Assembly: GCF_027604915.1 (NCBI RefSeq)
Contig: NZ_JAJAQC010000010.1
Span: 1-64,000, forward strand
Direction: 5' to 3'
DNA: 64,000 bases
DNA from: Streptomonospora mangrovi
GTDB lineage: Bacteria > Actinomycetota > Actinomycetes > Streptosporangiales > Streptosporangiaceae
Shown here: positions 53,685 to 62,430 of the stretch, in pieces
Layout: each line of letters starts with the position of its first letter
Numbering within the stretch: position 1 is the first letter of the stretch
The notes under the pieces: generated by a model
Told to the model about the DNA's origin: nothing
What the model saw: the letters and a program-made list of their open reading frames with translations, nothing else
Database searches by the model: none
Program-made: the position numbers and the translations under genes

Positions 53685-55694
53685 CTACCGCGCGGACTCC
53701 GGGGCGTCCCCGGCGATCGGCACGTCGGCGCCCTCGCGCACCAGCACCGGCGCCCGCTCCAGCGGCGCCGCCAGCCGGATCGCGGCGCCGCCCTCGTGCA
53801 CCTCGCCGGTCCACGGGTCGCGCCAGCGCGCCCCCGCCGGCAGGTACACCTCGCGCTCGCGCGCCCCGTACTCGGTCACCGGCGCCACCAGCACGTCGGG
53901 GCCGAACAGGAACGCGTCCTCCACCGCCCAGGCCCGGTCGTCGTCGGGGAAGTCCACGAACAGCGGGCGCATCGGCGGCAGCCCCCGCTCGTGCGCGGCG
54001 CGCATCTGCTCCATGACGTAGGGCCGCAGCCGCTCCCGCAGGAACAGCAGCTCCCGCAGGTGGCCGTAGACCTCCTCGCCGTAGGACCACACCTCGTTGG
54101 GGCCGCCCGACATCTGCGGGTGCAGCTCGTCCACGAACGGCTCGCGGAACCCGTGCAGCCGCAGCAGCGGGCAGAACACGCCGTACTGGAACCACCGCAC
54201 CAGCAGCTCCCGGTACTCCGGCGACTCCTGGTCGCCGCCGTGGAACCCGCCGATGTCGGTGGTCCACCACGGGATCCCCGACATCGCGACGTTGAGGCCC
54301 GCGCGGATCTGGGCGCGCAGCGAGGCGAACGTGGCGGCGATGTCGCCCGACCACAGCGCCGCGCCGTAGCGCTGGCTGCCCGCCCACGCCGACCGGCACA
54401 GCGTGACGACCTCGGTCTCGCCGGCCGCCAGCATGCCCTCGTGGAAGCCGCGCGCGTGCTCGGCCGGGTAGATGTTGCCGACCTCCGCGCCCGGCCCGGC
54501 GTGGTAGCGCAGGTTCTCCTGGTGGCCGGGTTTGACCTCGGGCTCGCAGGCGTCCAGCCACCACACCCGCACGCCCAGGTCGAGGTAGTTGCGGCGGACC
54601 TTCTCCCAGACGTAGGCGCGCGCCCGGGGGTTGGTGGCGTCGTAGAAGGACACCTGCACCTTGGCGGCCACGCCCTTGTCGGCCCAGTCGGCGTGCACCG
54701 GCGGCCCCTGCTCGGTGGCCACCAGCAGGCCCCGGCGCAGCATGTCGTCGTAGTTCTCGCTGAGCGGGCTCACCGACGGCCACACCGACACCATCAGCTC
54801 GGTGCCCATCTCGCGCAGCTCGCGCACCATCGCGGCGGGGTCGGGCCACTCGGCGGGGTCGAACCGCCAGTCGCCCAGGTGGGTCCAGTGGAAGAAGTCG
54901 GCCACGATGACCGCCAGCGGCAGCCCGCGCCGCTTGTACTCGCGGGCGACCTCCAGCAGCTCCTCCTGGGTCTTGTAGCGCAGCTTGGACTGCCAGAACC
55001 CCGACGCCCACTCCGGCAGCATCGGCGCGCGGCCGGTCGCCGCCGCGTAGTGGTCCAGGACCGCCGCCGGGTCGGGGCCGGTGGTGATCCAGTAGTCGAT
55101 CTGCCGCGCGCTGTCGGCCACCCACCGGGTGCCGTTGTCGGCCAGCTCCACCCGGCCCACCGCCGGGCTGTTCCACAGCAGCCCGTAGCCGCGCGAGGAC
55201 ACCAGGAACGGCACGCTGACCTCGGCGTTGCGCTGCACCAGGTCGATGACCGCGCCCTTCTGGTCGAGCAGGCCGTGGGTGTGCTGGCCCAGGCCGAACA
55301 CCCGCTCGCCCTCGTAGGCGGCGAACCGCTGCTCGATGCGGTAGTAGCCGTTGCCGGTGGAGGAGAAGACGCGCGGCCCCGGCCACCAGAAGTGCGCCCG
55401 CCGCTCGGCCAGCAGTTCGGCGCCGGTGGCGGTGCGCACGAAGCGCAGCATGCCGTCGTCGCCGACCTCGGCGGTGACCTCGCCGTTGACCAGCCGCGCG
55501 GTGGGGATGCCGGAGTCGTCGTCGATGCGGATCTTGGCGTCGGAGGCGGGGCGCTCGCCCAGCGCGCCGGGGATGTCGGAGCGCAGGTGCGACAGCCCGG
55601 CGCGCACCCGGACGCTGTCGGTGCCCCAGGGCTCGACGCGCACCACCTGGTGCCCGCCGTGCCATTCGATGCCGCCGTCGATCTCGTGCAGCAC
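53685..55694 (-). CDS. GH31 family glycosidase, probably alpha-xylosidase
   Basis: 669 residues from the GTG at 55694, which has AAAGGA six bases upstream; an ATG 48 bases earlier is less likely. The barrel contains LPEWASGFWQSKLRYKTQEEL, VIVADFFHWTHLGDWRFDPAEWPDP, the nucleophile Asp381 in VWWLDACEPE and the acid/base Asp451 in LWSGDIAATF. The WWLD-x2-EPE form with the YxTQ-type loop is that of alpha-xylosidases acting on xyloglucan oligosaccharides rather than maltose-type enzymes, though activity cannot be fixed from sequence. No signal peptide, so it is cytoplasmic and would trim oligosaccharides imported by the adjacent ABC system. Confidence 0.88.
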   Translation of the reverse strand: MLHEIDGGIEWHGGHQVVRVEPWGTDSVRVRAGLSHLRSDIPGALGERPASDAKIRIDDDSGIPTARLVNGEVTAEVGDDGMLRFVRTATGAELLAERRAHFWWPGPRVFSSTGNGYYRIEQRFAAYEGERVFGLGQHTHGLLDQKGAVIDLVQRNAEVSVPFLVSSRGYGLLWNSPAVGRVELADNGTRWVADSARQIDYWITTGPDPAAVLDHYAAATGRAPMLPEWASGFWQSKLRYKTQEELLEVAREYKRRGLPLAVIVADFFHWTHLGDWRFDPAEWPDPAAMVRELREMGTELMVSVWPSVSPLSENYDDMLRRGLLVATEQGPPVHADWADKGVAAKVQVSFYDATNPRARAYVWEKVRRNYLDLGVRVWWLDACEPEVKPGHQENLRYHAGPGAEVGNIYPAEHARGFHEGMLAAGETEVVTLCRSAWAGSQRYGAALWSGDIAATFASLRAQIRAGLNVAMSGIPWWTTDIGGFHGGDQESPEYRELLVRWFQYGVFCPLLRLHGFREPFVDELHPQMSGGPNEVWSYGEEVYGHLRELLFLRERLRPYVMEQMRAAHERGLPPMRPLFVDFPDDDRAWAVEDAFLFGPDVLVAPVTEYGAREREVYLPAGARWRDPWTGEVHEGGAAIRLAAPLERAPVLVREGADVPIAGDAPESAR

Positions 55695-56059
55695 GCGGAG
55701 TCCTTTCACGTGTACGAAGCAGTGGTTTTCGGGCGCGCGCACCCGAGGTGCGGCGCGGCGGTCGCGGAGTAGGGAGTGGTGGAGGAGGGGGAGGGGAGCC
55801 GGGGCTGGGTGATGGGGGCCGGGGGCAGGGGGCGGAGGATCGGCTGGGGGCGGGGGAGTCGGGGGCGGGGCGGGCCCCCCCCCCCCCCCCCGCGGCGGGG
55901 GGGGGGGGGGGCCCCCGGGGGGGGGGGGGGGGGGGAGTCGGGCGCGGTCCGGCCCCCGCCGCCCCGGCAGGCGGCGGCGGGGGTGCGGACCGCGCGGGCG
56001 GGCCGGTGGCTGTCCGTGTCGGTCCGGTGCCGGGCCGGGTCAGGTTGTGTCGGGCCGGA
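55695..56059. other. Gap between permease and GH31 genes with extreme G and C runs
   Basis: 365 bases with no gene. The plus strand is very G-rich from 55760, and 55875-55935 consists of C17, GCGGC, G15, C5 and G19. These runs can fold on themselves or form quadruplexes and are also prone to sequencing error. Nothing else is recognisable. Confidence 0.75.
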
Positions 56060-56887
56060 TCAGTCTTTGAGGGCGCCGCCCGTGACCCCCGCCGCGACGT
56101 AGCGCTGGGCGGCCACCAGCAGCACGGCCGCCGGGATGGACGCGATCACGCCGGTGGCCATGACGCTGTTCCAGTCGGCGGTGTGCGCCCCGATGAAGCG
56201 GTAGATGCCGACCGTGACCGGCATGACGGCGTCGTCGGTGTTGAGGGAGATGGCGAACAGGAAGTCCGCCCAGGCGAACAGGAACGCGAACAGGGCCGCC
56301 GTGATCATGGCGTTGCGGCTCACCGGAAGGATCACCGACCACAGCACGCGCGCCGCGCCCGCGCCGTCGACCATGGCGGCCTCGCCCAGCTCCTTGGGGA
56401 TGGTCACCATGAACGCGCGCAGGATCAGCACCGCGAAGGGCACCGCGACGGTGGAGTCGGCCAGCACCAGCGCCAGGTGGGTGTTGAGCAGGCCGGTCTG
56501 GTTCATCACCGCGTACAGCGAGTTCGCCATGACGATCCCGGGCACCATCTGCACCAGCAGCAGCGCGAACAGCACCACGCCGGCGCCGCGCACCCGGAAC
56601 CGGCTCAGCGCGTAGGCCGCCGGCACCGCCAGCAGCAGGGTGAGCGCCACGGTCCCGGCGGCGATGACCACGCTGTTGAGCAGCGCCCGGCCCTGGCCGT
56701 CCAGCGCCTCCCGGTAGCCCTCCAGGGTGCCGTCCAGCGGCAGCCACCGGGGCGGGGTCTCCAGCAGGCCGGCGGGCGGCTGGAAGGAGGCGTTGACCAT
56801 CCAGTACAGCGGGAACAGCAGCACGGCGACGATCGCCACCGCCACCACGGTGGTGAACGCGGTGCGGACCCGGCGGTGCACGCCCAT
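56060..56887 (-). CDS. Sugar ABC transporter permease (MalG-like)
   Basis: 275 residues from the ATG at 56887 (GGAAGGAGGGGGTGAGG just upstream). Six membrane segments are predicted. The N-terminal LFPLYWMVNASFQPP and the EAA loop VTIPKELGEAAMVDGAGAARVLWSVILPVSRNAM are typical of MalG/CUT1 permeases. With the MalF-like partner it forms the channel for an oligosaccharide. The ATPase is not encoded here; CUT1 systems in actinobacteria usually share the MsiK ATPase encoded elsewhere. Its start lies two bases after the stop of the partner gene. Confidence 0.93.
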   Translation of the reverse strand: MGVHRRVRTAFTTVVAVAIVAVLLFPLYWMVNASFQPPAGLLETPPRWLPLDGTLEGYREALDGQGRALLNSVVIAAGTVALTLLLAVPAAYALSRFRVRGAGVVLFALLLVQMVPGIVMANSLYAVMNQTGLLNTHLALVLADSTVAVPFAVLILRAFMVTIPKELGEAAMVDGAGAARVLWSVILPVSRNAMITAALFAFLFAWADFLFAISLNTDDAVMPVTVGIYRFIGAHTADWNSVMATGVIASIPAAVLLVAAQRYVAAGVTGGALKD

Positions 56888-56889
56888 CC

Positions 56890-57780
56890 TCACCCCCTCC
56901 TTCCCGCGACCGGCGCGCCCGGCTGCGCGCGCAGGCCCCGCAGGTAGAGCAGGGCGAACCCCAGCGCGATGACGATCAGCAGGTTGCCCACCGCCGCGCC
57001 GAGCCCGAAGTCCAGCTCGCCGAAGGACAGCGCGTGGGCCCACGTGGTCAGGGTCTGGGTGGCGTTGGCCGGGCCGCCCTGGGTCAGGACCATGATCACG
57101 TCGAACTGCTTGAGCGTGTAGACCAGGCCGAGCATCAGCACCACCGCGCTCACCGGCCGCAGCAGCGGCCAGGTGACGTGGCGGAACCGCTGCCAGGGCC
57201 CGGCGCCGTCCAGCGCGGCGGCCTCGTAGAGGTGGGCCGGGATGCTTTGCAGCCCGCCGTAGAGGATGACCATGTTGAACGGGATCCCCACCCAGATGTT
57301 GGCGACGGTGACCGAGGCCAGCGCCATGGACGTGCTCGACAGCCACGGCAGCCCCTGGTCGATCACGCCCAGGCCCAGCAGGGTCTGGTTGAGGACCCCG
57401 TACTCCTGGTCGAAGATCCACCGCCACACCGTGCCCGACACCACCAGCGGCAGCAGCCAGGGCACCAGCAGCAGCGAGCGCAGCAGCCCGTTGAGCGGGA
57501 AGTTGCGCTGGAAGAACACCGCCAGCGCCAGGCCGATGGCGAACTGGAACACCAGCGAGCCCGCCGTGAACAGCGCGGTGTTGCCCAGCGCGGTCCCGAA
57601 CACCGGGTCGGCCAGCACCGCCGCGTAGTTGGCGGCCCCGACGAACGGCGCCTCACCGGTGTAGAAGGACGCGGCGGTGTACTCCCGCAGCGCCATCGAC
57701 AGGTTGGCCAGGAGCGGGTAGCCGAAGAACACGGCCAGGTAGATGACCAGGGGTGCCAGGAAGCCGACCCGGAGGAGCAT
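56890..57780 (-). CDS. Sugar ABC transporter permease (MalF-like)
   Basis: 296 residues. The ATG at 57780 shares one base with the stop of the binding-protein gene (TGATG). An N-terminal LLRVGFLAPLVIYLAVFFGYPL segment, five further membrane helices and the EAA loop IPAHLYEAAALDGAGPWQRFRHVTWPLLRPV identify it as a MalF/CUT1 permease. It ends with a short basic tail. It is tightly coupled with both the binding protein and the MalG-like permease. Confidence 0.93.
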   Translation of the reverse strand: MLLRVGFLAPLVIYLAVFFGYPLLANLSMALREYTAASFYTGEAPFVGAANYAAVLADPVFGTALGNTALFTAGSLVFQFAIGLALAVFFQRNFPLNGLLRSLLLVPWLLPLVVSGTVWRWIFDQEYGVLNQTLLGLGVIDQGLPWLSSTSMALASVTVANIWVGIPFNMVILYGGLQSIPAHLYEAAALDGAGPWQRFRHVTWPLLRPVSAVVLMLGLVYTLKQFDVIMVLTQGGPANATQTLTTWAHALSFGELDFGLGAAVGNLLIVIALGFALLYLRGLRAQPGAPVAGRRG

Positions 57781-59021
57781 CAGGACTCCGGCACCGACTG
57801 CTGGGCCTGGGCCAGGGCGTCCTCGGCGGAGCCCGACCCGGCCAGCGCCTGCTGGACGGCGTCGGCGATCGCCGCCGAGACGTCGGGGTAGTCCACGCCC
57901 AGCTCGGCGGTGCGGGCCTGGGCGGTGGGCACCGACTCCACGAACGGGGCCATCTGCTCGTTCTCCTCGGCGAGCCGCTGGGCCAGCTCCTCCTTGGCGG
58001 GGACGTAGGCGTTCAGCTCGGCCCACTCGCTCATGTTGGCGTCGCTCAGCAGGCAGCGCAGCACCTCGGCGGCCTTCTCCTCGCGCTCGGCGCCGTTGCG
58101 GCCGATGGCCCACACCTCGCCGCCCATGGGGGTGGCGGGTTCGCCGCCGGCCTCGGGCACCGGCAGCGGCACGACCTCGTAGTCGACGTCCTCCTCGGCC
58201 AGCACCGGGATCTGCCAGGAGCCGTTGATCATCATGGCGGCGCGCTCGCCGAGGAACTGGTCGTTGACGTCGGCCTGGGACCAGTTGACGACCGACTGCG
58301 AGACCGAGCCCTCCTCGACCATGCCGGCCCACAGCTCCAGCGCCTCGACCGCCTCGGGGGAGTCCAGGTCGGTGAGGCTGGCGCCGTTGCTCCACATGAA
58401 GGGCTCGAAGGTCCAGGTGCCCTCCTCGTGGCCGATGGCGGAGAACGCGAACCCCTTGGTGTCGCCCTGAGTCAGCTCCTCGGCGGCGGTGCGCAGCTCC
58501 GCCCAGGTGGCGGGCGGCTCGACCCCGGCGTCCTCCAGCAGGGCGGTGTTGGTGAACAGCGCCAGGCCGTTCACGCCCGAGGCGATGCCGTAGAGGGTGT
58601 CCTCGTGGGTGCCGACCGCCAGCACGCTGTCGTAGTAGCCGGCGGTGTCGAATCCGGCCTCCTCCAGCGGCAGCAGCGCGCCGGTGGCCGCGACCTGGGG
58701 GAGGTCGGGGTTGTCGATCAGCATGAGGTCGGGCAGCTCCTGCTGGGAGGCGCCCTGGAGCAGGCGCGGCATGAGCTGCTCGCGGGGCAGGGCCTCGCGC
58801 TCGACCTGGACCCCGGCCTGCTCGCCGCACTCCTGGAGCATGCTCTCGGTGGCGCCGTTCTGCGGCTCGGCGAGGTTGTAGTCCAGCGCGGTGATCGAGG
58901 TGACCTCGCCGCCCTCGCCGCCGCCCCCGCCGCAGGCGGTGGTGAGGCCGAGCAGGCCGGCGGCGACCAGGGCCGAGGGGGCGCGGAGGCGGTGTGCGGG
59001 GTTGCCGGAAACGCGTGTCAT
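57780..59021 (-). CDS. Sugar ABC transporter substrate-binding lipoprotein
   Basis: 413 residues from the ATG at 59021 with AAGGAG six bases upstream. A signal peptide ends in the lipobox LGLTTAC (Cys about 30), then a Gly-rich tether. The mature protein is a CUT1-type solute-binding protein: LPDLMLIDNPDLPQVAATGALLPLEE, LYGIASGVNGLALFTNTALLEDAGVEPPATWAEL, and MINGSWQIPVL. The sugar is not given by the sequence, but GH31 and GH3 neighbours suggest a xylose- and glucose-containing oligosaccharide. A LacI operator lies 21 bases upstream of the start. Confidence 0.92.
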   Translation of the reverse strand: MTRVSGNPAHRLRAPSALVAAGLLGLTTACGGGGGEGGEVTSITALDYNLAEPQNGATESMLQECGEQAGVQVEREALPREQLMPRLLQGASQQELPDLMLIDNPDLPQVAATGALLPLEEAGFDTAGYYDSVLAVGTHEDTLYGIASGVNGLALFTNTALLEDAGVEPPATWAELRTAAEELTQGDTKGFAFSAIGHEEGTWTFEPFMWSNGASLTDLDSPEAVEALELWAGMVEEGSVSQSVVNWSQADVNDQFLGERAAMMINGSWQIPVLAEEDVDYEVVPLPVPEAGGEPATPMGGEVWAIGRNGAEREEKAAEVLRCLLSDANMSEWAELNAYVPAKEELAQRLAEENEQMAPFVESVPTAQARTAELGVDYPDVSAAIADAVQQALAGSGSAEDALAQAQQSVPES

Positions 59022-59041
59022 GGGGCGCTCCTTCACGTTCG

Positions 59042-59055
59042 TCGAAGCGCTTCGA
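59042..59055 (-). promoter_or_regulatory. LacI operator upstream of the sugar transport operon
   Basis: TCGAAGCGCTTCGA is a perfect 14-base palindrome with the CG centre typical of LacI-family sites, 21 bases before the start of the binding-protein gene. Confidence 0.85.
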
Positions 59056-59137
59056 TCGCGTCGACGTGCGGGATGGGGATGGGGATGGGAAGGGGGTGGC
59101 GGGAGGGGTGGACGAGGGTGGCGTCGAGGGGGTCAGG

Positions 59138-60148
59138 TCACGGAAGGGCGGGTCGGGCGGCGGTGCTCGCCCGCGGCACGAGGCGCGGCTGGATCAGCGT
59201 GATCTCAGGGGTGTCGGCGTCGGCGAGTTTGTCCATGAGCAGGGCGACGGCGCGCCCGCCCATCTCCTCGGTGGGCAGGGTGACCGAGGTCAGCGGGGGC
59301 ACGGACTCGGTGGCGAGTTCGTCGGGGCCGATGGCCACCACCGAGACGTCGCCGGGGACGTCGCGGCCGGCGGCGCGCAGGGCGTCGAGCAGCGGCGCCA
59401 CCGCGGGCTCGTTGTGCACGACGATCCCGGACACACCGGGGTGGTCGCGCAGCAGGGCGCCGACGGCGGCGGCGACCTGGGCGGGGGCGGCCTCACAGGG
59501 CACCACGAGCGGGCGCACCCCGCGTTCGCGGGCCTCGTCCTCGAAGCCGGCGATGGTGCGCTCGGCGAAGCCGGTGCGGCGCCGGTAGACCGAGGGCGGC
59601 TGGCCGATCAGGGCGACCTCGCGGTGGCCGAGGTGGGCGAGGTGAGCCACGCAGATCCGGCCGGCGGCGTCGAAGTCGAGGTCGACGCAGGTGAGGCCGT
59701 GGCTGTCGGCGGGCACCCCGATCAGAACCGAGGGGTGGCCCAGGGTGCGCAGGGTGGGCACGCGGGCGTCGTTGAGTTCGACGTCCATGACGATGATGCC
59801 GTCGACCATCGAGGTGCCGGCCACCCGGCGCAGCCCGCCCTCGCCCTCGGCCTGGGTGAGCAGCAGGACGTCGTGTTCGCGGTCGCGGGCGCTGGTGACG
59901 ACCGACACCGCGAACTGCATGGCCACCGGCACGTGGATGCCCGGCCGCAGCGGCAGCACCAGCGCGATGACGTTGGCGCGGTTGCTGGCCAGGGCGCGGG
60001 CGCCGGCGTGCGGCTGGTAGCCCAGCACCTCGATGCTCTTGAGCACGCGGGCGCGGGTGGCGGCCGAGATGGTGCGCTTGCCGCTGAGGACGTAGGAGAC
60101 CGTGCTGGGGGACACCCCGGCGTGCCGGGCGACATCGGAGATCCGCAC
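59138..60148 (-). CDS. LacI family transcriptional regulator
   Basis: 336 residues; GTG start with GGGAGG six bases upstream. The N-terminal HTH and hinge are classic: RISDVARHAGVSPSTVSYVLSGKRTISAATRARVLKSIEVLGYQPHAGARALAS. The periplasmic-binding-protein-like sensor domain follows (VIALVLPLRPGIHVPVAMQFAVSVVTSARDREHDVLLLTQ, ...VVAIGPDELA). It lies upstream of and on the same strand as the transporter and glycosidases, and operator palindromes precede both the transporter and lacI itself, so it is a local, autoregulated repressor relieved by the imported sugar. Confidence 0.95.
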   Translation of the reverse strand: MRISDVARHAGVSPSTVSYVLSGKRTISAATRARVLKSIEVLGYQPHAGARALASNRANVIALVLPLRPGIHVPVAMQFAVSVVTSARDREHDVLLLTQAEGEGGLRRVAGTSMVDGIIVMDVELNDARVPTLRTLGHPSVLIGVPADSHGLTCVDLDFDAAGRICVAHLAHLGHREVALIGQPPSVYRRRTGFAERTIAGFEDEARERGVRPLVVPCEAAPAQVAAAVGALLRDHPGVSGIVVHNEPAVAPLLDALRAAGRDVPGDVSVVAIGPDELATESVPPLTSVTLPTEEMGGRAVALLMDKLADADTPEITLIQPRLVPRASTAARPALP

Positions 60149-60173
60149 GCGCGCCTCCCAAGGGCAGCGGGAA

Positions 60174-60187
60174 TCGAACCGCTTCGA
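60174..60187 (-). promoter_or_regulatory. LacI operator in the lacI promoter
   Basis: TCGAACCGCTTCGA differs at one position from the perfect palindrome at 59042 and lies 26 bases before the lacI start, indicating autoregulation. Confidence 0.75.
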
Positions 60188-60310
60188 CTGCCTGGGATGT
60201 TACGACGATCACATTCAAAAGCGCAATGGGTGCGGGCGAGGCGGTCGCCGCGGCGGGCGGCCGCGGGGGCGGCGCCCTGACGGGGCCGGGGTGGTGTCGG
60301 TCCGGGCGGG

Positions 60311-60775
60311 CTACTGCTCGGGCAGGCCGTCGGCGACCCACTGGTGCAGGGAGTCGCCGGGGCAGGAGGTGGATCCGACGTCGCGGTGGCCTCTGGCCGT
60401 GAGCGTGCGGCCGGCCTTGCGGTTGGCCTCGTGGTAGAGGGCGCGGATGGTGTTCTTGGCGGCGGATGTGGTGTCGGAGTCGCCGCCGATGAAGCACACG
60501 CCGATCCCCGAGGTGTTGTGGCCGGTGGCGTGCGCGCCGACGACCAGCCAGCCGCGCCCCTCATAGGCGGTGCCCTCGGTGTCGACCAGGAAGTTGTAGC
60601 CGATGTCGGACCAGCCGTTGGAGTCCATGTGGTGGCGCTGGATGTCCTTGGGGGACTGGTCGGGCGGCCCCGCGGAGTAGTGGACGACGAACTCGGTGCG
60701 GGCGGACCAGTCGGTCTCGGTGGTGGAGGTGGGGGCGCGGGCGCCCCATTCGGAGCGGTCAACGATGTCGACCAT
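60311..60775 (-). CDS. PGRP-type N-acetylmuramoyl-L-alanine amidase
   Basis: 154 residues; AAAGGA lies about ten bases before the ATG. The whole protein is one Amidase_2/PGRP domain: IVDRSEWGARAP, the first zinc His in FVVHYSAGP, HHMDSNGWSDIGYNFLVDTEG, GAHATGHNTSGIGVCFIGG, and GHRDVGSTSCPGDSLHQWV with the second His and the zinc Cys. It cleaves the lactyl-amide bond of peptidoglycan. There is no signal peptide or wall-binding domain, unlike exported autolysins; it resembles phage endolysins or cytoplasmic recycling amidases. It stands alone. Confidence 0.9.
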   Translation of the reverse strand: MVDIVDRSEWGARAPTSTTETDWSARTEFVVHYSAGPPDQSPKDIQRHHMDSNGWSDIGYNFLVDTEGTAYEGRGWLVVGAHATGHNTSGIGVCFIGGDSDTTSAAKNTIRALYHEANRKAGRTLTARGHRDVGSTSCPGDSLHQWVADGLPEQ

Positions 60776-60957
60776 GCCGGGTGTCCTTTCGGTGCGGTGT
60801 GCGCGGTGTGCGCGGATGTGGAGGCGGCTGCGCGGGTGCCGGACGGCACCGGCGGGGCCGTGGCGGCCCTGGGTAAAGAATACCCTTAGTGATTCTTTTG
60901 AAACTCTTTGTAATGTTCGCTGGTCGGGGTGCGGGCGGTGCGCCGGAGGGCCGGCCC

Positions 60958-61899
60958 TCAGCCGCCGCGGAGCAGGTGCAGCCGCACCACGCTGCGCCCG
61001 CCCATCGAGCCCAGGTGCACGCGGTCGCAGAGCTGGCGCACGATCCACAGGCCGCCGCAGAGTTCGTCCAGGGCCGGCGGCGAGCCCGCGAACGGCGGCA
61101 CCGCCAGGTAGGCGGTGTCCTGGGCGACCTCGCAGACCACCTCGTCGTCCTCGGTCCAGAACCACACGCTGCCGGTGCCCCCGCCGTGCAGGATGACGTT
61201 GGAGGCCACCTCGTTGACGGCGAAGGCGAGGTCCAGTGCGCGGGGCCGGGGCACCCCCAGCCGCCCGGCGTAGGCCAGGGCGTCGCGGCGCAGCCGCGGC
61301 AGGTCGGCGGGCGTGAACGGGCCGCCCATGAGGTCGCCCGGCAGCGACGTCGGCTCCGCGACCGCGCCGCCGGCGGCGAAGGCGGCGGGTGGCACGAACG
61401 CGTCGCTGGCCCGGGTGCGGCCGCCCTGGACGAGTTCGGGGTGGGTCAGGCACGCGGCCTCGGCGACGTGGGCGGGCACGCGGCGGGTGTCGTAGGGGCA
61501 GACCAGCCAGAGGTTGGTGGCACCGAACAGCGGGGTCAGGGCTGACTCCAGGTAGGTCCACGCCGCGACCTCGCGCGCCGAGCGGCCCGCCCACACGGGT
61601 TCGGCCAGGATCCGCACCCGCTCGGCGCGCCCCCGGGCGGCGTGCTCGCGCCAGTAGCCGTCGATGGCGGCGAGGCGGTCGGGCGGCCGGTGGCCGAACG
61701 CGGCGGGGTCGCGGTAGTCGACGCCGCGGCTGCGCGCGCCCAGGGCCTGGCGCAGCAGCGCGGCGGTGGCGGGGGTGAGGGCGGCCAGCACGGGGTCGCC
61801 GGAGTCGACGCCGTGGCCGACGAACGGCAGCGCCATCGCCAGGAACTCCTCGTCGGAGCCGAAGAGGCACGCCTGGTGGGTCAGGTGCGGATCACCCAC
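60958..61899 (-). CDS. MEDS-domain sensor with HATPase anti-sigma-type domain
   Basis: 313 residues; GTG start with AAAGG eight bases upstream. The N-terminal half (about 1-180) is a MEDS domain as in DcmR-like regulators: HLTHQACLFGSDEEFLAMALPFVGHGVDSGDPVLAAL and RILAEPVWAGRSAREVAAWTYLESALTPLF, NLWLVCPYD. The C-terminal half is a serine-kinase-type ATPase: LDLAFAVNEVASNVILHGGG (N box) and ALDELCGGLWIVRQLCDRVHL (G box). There is no phosphoacceptor His, so it is an RsbW-like anti-sigma kinase rather than a two-component sensor. It is a candidate partner of the STAS protein at 29409. Confidence 0.9.
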   Translation of the reverse strand: MGDPHLTHQACLFGSDEEFLAMALPFVGHGVDSGDPVLAALTPATAALLRQALGARSRGVDYRDPAAFGHRPPDRLAAIDGYWREHAARGRAERVRILAEPVWAGRSAREVAAWTYLESALTPLFGATNLWLVCPYDTRRVPAHVAEAACLTHPELVQGGRTRASDAFVPPAAFAAGGAVAEPTSLPGDLMGGPFTPADLPRLRRDALAYAGRLGVPRPRALDLAFAVNEVASNVILHGGGTGSVWFWTEDDEVVCEVAQDTAYLAVPPFAGSPPALDELCGGLWIVRQLCDRVHLGSMGGRSVVRLHLLRGG

Positions 61900-62430
61900 A
61901 GGCCGACCTTTCCGGCCGCACGCCGATTTCCGGCGAATATCCAATGCGATCCCAAACAGGGCGGAAAAGGGTGCGGCGGCCGCGCGGAATCCGCCGGCGC
62001 GGCGGCGGCGGGAAAGGTTTGCTCCGCGCGGCGCGGACGGGGTGTCCGGGGCGCCGGAACGCCGCCGGGGCGGTGATCTGGTGGCCAGGTCGGGGCCAGG
62101 GGAAAAGGGCGGCGCCACCGGGTTTCCGAGGGGGCCGATTCGGGGTGTCACGCATGCGCCAGGGTCCGAAATTCCACGGGATTGAAGCGTCGTCCGAGGT
62201 AAAGGGGGTGCGGTATCGCGATAACCGGCGACGGGCCGCACCGGTTAGCGGAACTCCGGAACTTCCCCAGTGTCGGGAAATGACGCGAGTGGCAGATGTT
62301 CCGCATGATCACATGGTAAAGCAGGAGCGGTTCCGAAACCCTACGGAATCCCGCTCTTGTTCCCTGAAGGCCGCTGCGGCCCCCTCAGCCGGTGCCCACT
62401 TCGCCCGGAAATCACCTATTCAGGAGAGTC
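61900..62430. other. 531-bp intergenic region
   Basis: It lies between the divergent MEDS and DUF4239 genes. The only clear structures are the palindrome ATCGCGAT near 62215-62222 and the hairpin at 62325-62356. No gene is convincing. Confidence 0.4.
62325..62356 (+). promoter_or_regulatory. Hairpin in the leader of the DUF4239 gene
   Basis: GAGCGGTTCCG (62325-62335) pairs with CGGAA (62344-62348) and CCGCTC (62351-62356), leaving a two-base bulge. A T-rich TTGTTCC follows. It lies 75 bases before the start and could be an attenuator or the end of a short leader RNA. Confidence 0.35.

Noticed and set aside
50450-55772. Long plus-strand open frames opposite the GH3 and GH31 genes
   Set aside because: The minus-strand enzymes show complete catalytic motifs; the plus-strand translations are Arg/Gly/His-rich shadows with no domains.
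60160-60195. tRNA-like T-arm (GGTTCGATTCCCGC on the minus strand)
   Set aside because: No acceptor stem, D-arm or anticodon arm can be built around it. It is explained by the LacI operator at 60174-60187 and chance pairing.
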